Shown here in pieces: positions 59,685 through 64,000 of a DNA stretch of 64,000 nt; positions within the stretch are counted from its first letter, which is position 1; each line of letters starts with the position of its first letter. Below the pieces are notes generated by a model. That model saw only the letters and a list, made by a program, of their open reading frames with translations. It made no database searches and had not been told where the DNA came from. The translations under genes and the position numbers were made by a program. Source of the stretch: Chloroflexota bacterium (GTDB lineage: Bacteria > Chloroflexota > Limnocylindria > Limnocylindrales > CSP1-4); the NCBI GenBank assembly GCA_030447745.1, contig JAUJOH010000001.1, forward strand, positions 187,440-251,439, read 5' to 3'.

Positions 59685-60493
59685 CCCGTGGCGATCGGGT
59701 CGAGGCGAGCCCGAGCGGTCATCGCGGCGCGGGCGACGATGCCGGCCATCTCGTCCGGCTGGAGCGACGCGCCTCCGACGAGCGCACCGTCGATCGCCGG
59801 CTCGGCCAGGAACTCCGCGATGTTCGCGGACGTGACGCTCCCGCCGTACAGGATCGGGAGCCCCGCTCCGCCGTCCGCCCAGCCGAGGTCGGCAACCGTC
59901 CGTCGGATCCCGTCGGCCATGTCCGAGGCGTCAGCGCCGCGGGCCGTGTGCCCGGTCCCGATCGCCCAGACCGGCTCGTACGCCACCACGAGGCCGCCCG
60001 CCTCGAGCACCGCGGCATCGTGCGTACCCAGCGCGCCGCGCACCTGCGCGTCGACGACGGCCTCTGCCAGCCCCGCGTCCCGCTCGTTGTGCTGCTCGCC
60101 GACGCACAGGATCGGGCGCAGCCCGGCCTCCACGGCGCGGCCGATCTTGCGACCGACGAGCATGTCCGTCTCCCCCGCATCGCGCCGCCGTTCGCTGTGG
60201 CCGACGATGACCCAGGTCGCGAGACCGGCGAGCATCGGCGCGCTCACCTCGCCGGTGAAGGCGCCGTGCAGCTCGTGGTGGACGTTCTGCGCCCCCACGG
60301 CGATCGGAGGGGCGGCATCGGCGAGCGCATCGCGGACCGCCGCCAGCGCCACGAAGGGCGGGCAGACGATCCGCACCACGTCCGCGTCGGCCGTCCGCCG
60401 CGCGATCGTCCGCGCGAGCTCGCCGGCGTCGGCGGGCGTGGTGTGCATCTTCCAGTTCGCGGCGACGATGACGGGGCGCATGGCCGTGATCAT
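59681..60493 (-). CDS. tpiA: Triosephosphate isomerase
   Basis: Interconverts DHAP and glyceraldehyde-3-phosphate. 270 residues: ANWKMH with the substrate Lys, VGHSERR with the catalytic His, AYEPVWAIGTG with the catalytic Glu, and the phosphate loop ILYGGSVT. The ATG at 60493 overlaps the whiA stop by 4 bases and is preferred; a second ATG at 60481 (MRPVIVAANWK) is equally close to the fold. The DHAP that the island mtnA/mtnB route might yield would enter metabolism here. Confidence 0.96.
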   Translation of the reverse strand: MITAMRPVIVAANWKMHTTPADAGELARTIARRTADADVVRIVCPPFVALAAVRDALADAAPPIAVGAQNVHHELHGAFTGEVSAPMLAGLATWVIVGHSERRRDAGETDMLVGRKIGRAVEAGLRPILCVGEQHNERDAGLAEAVVDAQVRGALGTHDAAVLEAGGLVVAYEPVWAIGTGHTARGADASDMADGIRRTVADLGWADGGAGLPILYGGSVTSANIAEFLAEPAIDGALVGGASLQPDEMAGIVARAAMTARARLDPIATG

Positions 60494-61437
60494 GCCAGAG
60501 CGGTTCCGTCGATCGGGGACGCCCGCGGCGCCCGGGGGCCGGGACCCTCCACGTTCGACGGACGACGAGCCGGGGGCACCCGCGGCCGGCGCCGGTCGCG
60601 CAGACCGGCGCTCGCATCGTCGTGGAGGGCCAGCCGCTCGAGCCGCTCGAGCGCTCGCTGAACGGCCGATCGGTGGAACGAGAGCCGCTCCGCGAGCTCG
60701 GTCAGGGTCGCCTCGGGCGTCTCGCGACGGGCCTCCGCCACCGCTCGGACGACATAGGGCTGGTCGGCGAGCCGCCCGTCGCCTTCGAGCGTCTCGATCG
60801 CGGCCAGCTGGCGGCCGGCGGCGCCGACCGCGCGCTGGAGGTTCGCGGCTTCGGCGTTGAGCAGCCGGTTGAGCTCGCCGCGGAGCGCGCGCGAGACCTG
60901 CCGCGCCTCGAGCTCGAGCATCGACGCGCCCGCCCCGATCCGGCGGAGGAACGTCCCGACGCGCTCGGCGCTCTTCCAGGTCACGACGCCGCGTCCGCGG
61001 CGGACGCGCGCCGACGCCGGGAGCCCAATGTCGGCCAGGCGACCGGCGAGGACCGGCGCCTCGTCGGGAGCCACCACGAACTCGAGATGGGCGCGGCCGC
61101 CGGCGAGGCTGAGGGACCCGCGCGAAAGGAACCGGCCGCGCAGCCAGGCCGTGCGGCAGTGGTCCGGGGCGCGTTCCCAGCCGAAGGCGTCCGGCCTGGC
61201 GTCCTTCCGTGGCCGTGCCGCGGTCCCGTGCTGCGCCTGATGGCGGTCCGTCACGCCGCCCCGGCGCAACCGGACGAGCAGCCGCGCCACACTCGCCCGC
61301 CGACCGGCGAGCGCGCCCTCGAGCCCGGCCGACTCGGCGGCGCGGTCGCACGGCCGTCCCGGATCGATGGCGGCGAGTTCCGCCCGGAGGGCGGTGACGA
61401 GGTCCCGGTCGGGGTGTGCGACCGTCGTGCCCGTCAC
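60490..61437 (-). CDS. whiA: WhiA-type DNA-binding protein
   Basis: 315 residues from a GTG overlapping the yvcK stop by 4 bases. A degenerate LAGLIDADG-like N-terminal half (CRTAWLRGRFLSRGSLSLAG, HLEFVVAPDEAPVLAGRLAD) and a C-terminal helix-turn-helix (TLTELAERLSFHRSAVQRAL). WhiA controls division and sporulation genes in Gram-positives; here its role is unknown. The last ~35 residues are Arg/Pro-rich. Middle of the rapZ-yvcK-whiA set. Confidence 0.92.
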   Translation of the reverse strand: MTGTTVAHPDRDLVTALRAELAAIDPGRPCDRAAESAGLEGALAGRRASVARLLVRLRRGGVTDRHQAQHGTAARPRKDARPDAFGWERAPDHCRTAWLRGRFLSRGSLSLAGGRAHLEFVVAPDEAPVLAGRLADIGLPASARVRRGRGVVTWKSAERVGTFLRRIGAGASMLELEARQVSRALRGELNRLLNAEAANLQRAVGAAGRQLAAIETLEGDGRLADQPYVVRAVAEARRETPEATLTELAERLSFHRSAVQRALERLERLALHDDASAGLRDRRRPRVPPARRPSNVEGPGPRAPRASPIDGTALA

Positions 61438-62771
61438 GCGGTCCGAGCGAAGCCCGGGCGGCGGTGCTCCCGCTCGAGCAGCCCGAGGAGCGCGGTCGCC
61501 AGTCGCGCCGGATCGTGGTGGTGGGCGTTGTCCGGATCCACGACCTGGTCGATCGCGAGGCGGGGTGCCGGGTCGACGCCCGGCGGCCAGCGCGTCAGGC
61601 GGACGGGCTCGGCGCGGTAGGTGTCCGGTGCGCGCGCACCGACACCGCTGTTCACCAGCACCACGTCCGCGATGGCGGGGGAGGTGTGCGCGACGAGCGC
61701 CTCGACGTGCGCCGCGAGGTCGTAGTCGGACGTCTCGCCGGTCTGAGTGGCCACGTTGCAGACATAGACGCGGAGGGCCGAAGTCGACTCGACCGCGGCA
61801 CGGATCTGCGGCAGCAGGAGCGCCGGCAGGAGGCTCGTGTACAGGCTGCCGGGACCGAGGACCACGAGATCCGCCTCCTCGATCGCCTCGACGGCGTCGT
61901 CCGAGCAGGGGACGCCGTCCGGTGAGAGCCAGACGCGCTGGATGCCGCTCGAGCGGGCGATGCGCGACTGACCCGAGATCGTCGTGCCGTCCTCGAGCGC
62001 GGCGTGGAGCGTCAGCGGGATCGGGGACACCGGCAGGACCTGGCCGCGGACCGCGAGCACGCGGTTCATTCGTCGAACGCCCTCTTCGAAGTCGCCGTCC
62101 TCGATGGCTGCCATCGCGGCGATGAGCAGGTTCCCGACCGCGTGTCCCCCGAGACCGGGGTGCTCCGCCGTCCCGGTTCCGGGCGGGCCGCCGACCGGGA
62201 ACCGGTACTGGAGCAGGCCGGCCATCAGTGGCTCCGCGTCGGCGAGGGCGACGATGCAGTTTCGGATGTCGCCGACCGGCGGGATCCCGAGCTCCTCGCG
62301 CAGGACGCCGGAGGAACCGCCGTCGTCGGCAACCGTGACGACGGCGGTCAGGTTGCTGGTGTGCTCCTTGAGCCCGCGGAGCAGCGTCGACAGGCCCGTT
62401 CCGCCGCCGATCGCGACCACGCGCGGCCCGCGCGCCAGGAACCGCTTCTGGTAGATCACCTCGACCAGCGGCTGGTTCGCTCCGGCTGCCGGGCGGAACG
62501 GGTCCATGAAGGCCCGGATCACGCGGATCGCGCCGAGCACCACGAGGCTGGCCCCGAGCAGTCCCACCAGCAGGCCGCGCAGCGCGTAGGGCAGGAACTG
62601 CAGCGTGACGACGTCGATCAGCACCTCCGTCATGCCGCCCGGCTGCAGGTCGCGGGTCGCCTGCCGGATGACGTGGGCGCCGGCGACGGCGAGGAGCAGG
62701 AGCCCGACGAAAGTGACGAGCAGCCATCGCTTGATGCCGATGCCTGGCGTCAGCCATCGTCGGAGGTTCAC
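61434..62771 (-). CDS. yvcK: YvcK/GlmR-type gluconeogenesis regulator
   Basis: 445 residues. Binds UDP-GlcNAc and links carbon flow to cell-wall synthesis in Bacillus. The CofD-like domain is clear: VVAIGGGTGLSTLLRGLKEH, VTVADDGGSSGVLREELG, PPVGDIRNCIVALAD, DLVVLGPGSLYTSLLPALL, YVCNVATQTGETSDY. It also has a ~100-residue N-terminal extension with two membrane helices, absent from B. subtilis YvcK. GTG start; overlaps whiA. Confidence 0.94.
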   Translation of the reverse strand: MNLRRWLTPGIGIKRWLLVTFVGLLLLAVAGAHVIRQATRDLQPGGMTEVLIDVVTLQFLPYALRGLLVGLLGASLVVLGAIRVIRAFMDPFRPAAGANQPLVEVIYQKRFLARGPRVVAIGGGTGLSTLLRGLKEHTSNLTAVVTVADDGGSSGVLREELGIPPVGDIRNCIVALADAEPLMAGLLQYRFPVGGPPGTGTAEHPGLGGHAVGNLLIAAMAAIEDGDFEEGVRRMNRVLAVRGQVLPVSPIPLTLHAALEDGTTISGQSRIARSSGIQRVWLSPDGVPCSDDAVEAIEEADLVVLGPGSLYTSLLPALLLPQIRAAVESTSALRVYVCNVATQTGETSDYDLAAHVEALVAHTSPAIADVVLVNSGVGARAPDTYRAEPVRLTRWPPGVDPAPRLAIDQVVDPDNAHHHDPARLATALLGLLEREHRRPGFARTA

Positions 62772-62777
62772 GTGGCG

Positions 62778-63716
62778 CTACGTCCGCTCGAGCTCGCGAT
62801 GGAAGACGGCAACCGGACCGAAGCCGCGCTCTCGGAGCCACGCCGCGAGCTCCTCGGTCAGCACGATCGACCGGTGGTAGCCGCCCGTGCAGCCGATGGC
62901 GACGGTCAGCCGGTTCTTGCCCTCGGACACGTAGGCCGGCACGGCAAACTCGAGGAACCCGCGCAGCGACTCGAGGAACTTCGTCGCCAGCGGCTGGCCG
63001 AGCACGTAGGCCTTCACGGAATCGGTCAGCCCGGACAGCTGCCGCAGGTCGTCGACGTAGTAGGGGTTCTGGAGGAACCGGATGTCGAACATCAGGTCCG
63101 CGTCGAGCGGCACCCCGTACTTGAACCCGAAGCTGATCAGCTGAATGGCCAGCGTCTCCGGGCCGACCCGATCGCCGAGGTGGCTGAACAGCTTCTCGCG
63201 CAGCTCGCGGAGCGACAGGTCGGAGGTGTCGAGGACGACATCCGACGCGACCCGGATGGGCTCGAGGATCCGCCGCTCCTGCGCGATCGAGCTCGCGATG
63301 CCGCGCTGATCCGCCAGCGGATGGCGGTGTCGCGTCTCCGAGAAGCGCCGGATGAGCACCTCGTCCCGGGCGTCGAGGAAGAAAATCTGCGGCCGGATGC
63401 CGCGTCCCTCGAGGGCGCCGCGCATGGCGGCCAGCGCGACCGGCGCATCGCCGGCACGGACGTCGAGCACGATCGCCACCCGGGCGAAGCGGTGGCGGTC
63501 GGCCGACACGAGCTCCGCCAACTCCGGGAGCAGCTCGCCCGGCAGGTTGTCGACGACCGAGTAGCCGAGATCCTCGAACAGCTTCGCGGCCGCCGTCTTG
63601 CCGCCGCCGGACAGCCCGGTGACGATGACGACGTGCTGGTCGCCGAGCCCGTCGTCGACGACCGGCTCGCCCGGGGCTGCTGCCGGCGGGGGGCCGGGTT
63701 GCTGGGCAGTGGTCAC
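62778..63716 (-). CDS. rapZ: RapZ / YvcJ nucleotide-binding protein
   Basis: 312 residues from GTG. Walker A VTGLSGGGKTAA, FEDLGYSVVDNLP, IFFLDARDEVLIRRFSETRR-type segment (RRFSETRHRHPL), SFGFKYGVPLDADLMFDIRF, LQNPYYVDDLR and the C-terminal TVAIGCTGGYHRSIVLTEEL. In E. coli it controls GlmS through a small RNA; in Gram-positives (YvcJ) the role is less clear. Six bases upstream of yvcK on the same transcript. Confidence 0.95.
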   Translation of the reverse strand: MTTAQQPGPPPAAAPGEPVVDDGLGDQHVVIVTGLSGGGKTAAAKLFEDLGYSVVDNLPGELLPELAELVSADRHRFARVAIVLDVRAGDAPVALAAMRGALEGRGIRPQIFFLDARDEVLIRRFSETRHRHPLADQRGIASSIAQERRILEPIRVASDVVLDTSDLSLRELREKLFSHLGDRVGPETLAIQLISFGFKYGVPLDADLMFDIRFLQNPYYVDDLRQLSGLTDSVKAYVLGQPLATKFLESLRGFLEFAVPAYVSEGKNRLTVAIGCTGGYHRSIVLTEELAAWLRERGFGPVAVFHRELERT

Positions 63717-63778
63717 GGGGCCCAGTCTACCGCCGCCCGCACGCCCCCCTTCCCGAGCACGCTGAACGGCGCCGCCGC

Positions 63779-64000
63779 TCAGCGGCCGGTGCGCGCGATG
63801 ACGAAGGCGGTCCCCTCGAACAGGAGGTACATCGTGCCGCCGAGGACGAACGGGCTGACCAGGTCGCCGCCGGGTGTGGCGATGGCCGAGAAGATGGCGA
63901 TGCCAAGGATCACGAAGCGGCGGGCCGCCCGAAGCGCCCCCGAGGTGACGATCCCGACCCGGGACAGGCCGAACAGCAGGATCGGGAACTCCATCACCAG
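63779..64000 (-). CDS. tatC: Sec-independent translocase TatC, C-terminal part
   Basis: The last ~73 residues of TatC: LVMEFPILLFGLSRVGIV, ALRAARRFVILGIAIFSAIA, TPGGDLVSPFVLGGTMYLLF, EGTAFVIARTGR. The FE/MEFP segment, the LRxxRR loop and the TP-D turn are family hallmarks. The frame is open to the window edge, so the start lies beyond 64,000. It forms the twin-arginine translocase core that could export the Mo-cofactor enzyme at 29.3 kb. Confidence 0.85.
   Translation of the reverse strand: MVMEFPILLFGLSRVGIVTSGALRAARRFVILGIAIFSAIATPGGDLVSPFVLGGTMYLLFEGTAFVIARTGR

Overview
The window is GC-rich, coding-dense bacterial chromosome, most likely from a member of the Chloroflexota; a high-GC actinobacterial relative is less likely. 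This placement is an inference from gene order and sequence style: whiA next to yvcK (with an N-terminal membrane segment) and rapZ, rpsF-ssb-rpsR, a short SecG, and frequent GTG/TTG starts. No 16S rRNA gene is present.

Region 1 (1-21.8 kb) is core chromosome. Nearly all of it is on the minus strand: a sensor histidine kinase running off the left edge, priA, gmk, rluD-lspA-ileS, a GT2 glycosyltransferase, ilvE, a Ca2+/Na+ exchanger, a DUF1634/TauE pair and rpsF-ssb-rpsR. An LCP-family cell-wall ligase is on the plus strand. At 19.5 kb a c-di-GMP-I (GEMM) riboswitch sits directly in front of a 36-residue membrane peptide, followed by tRNA-Leu(TAA), a methyltransferase and a secreted protein.

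Region 2 (21.85-53.99 kb) looks like a 32-kb genomic island integrated into tRNA-Cys. The intact tRNA-Cys at 54.0 kb lies beside a tyrosine recombinase, and a displaced 45-bp copy of its 3' half (two mismatches, followed by its old terminator) lies at 21.80 kb. Both ends carry the same pair of 12-bp-spaced GTTGCTACC repeats. The cargo comprises ECF sigma/anti-sigma modules (one intact, others decayed), two paralogues of an unnamed family, a two-component system, two FemAB-like transferases flanking a membrane-anchored Mo-cofactor oxidoreductase, a QNGGG-repeat secreted peptide, a nitrilase, a lipoprotein polysaccharide deacetylase and a protein with a HEPN-like motif. It also carries an operon mtnA-mtnB-cupin-nucleoside phosphorylase-BMP-type ABC importer. 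Together these would import nucleosides, split off the base, isomerise the sugar 1-phosphate and pass it to an MtnB/class II aldolase-type enzyme. Many island genes carry frameshifts, whereas none was seen in the core genes on either side.

Region 3 (54-64 kb) is core chromosome again, all on the minus strand: tRNA-Cys, Gln, Gly and Phe in one cluster, DUF1232, htpX, lemA, tRNA-Val, two tRNA-Leu, secG, and the overlapping run tatC(partial)-rapZ-yvcK-whiA-tpiA-gpmI.
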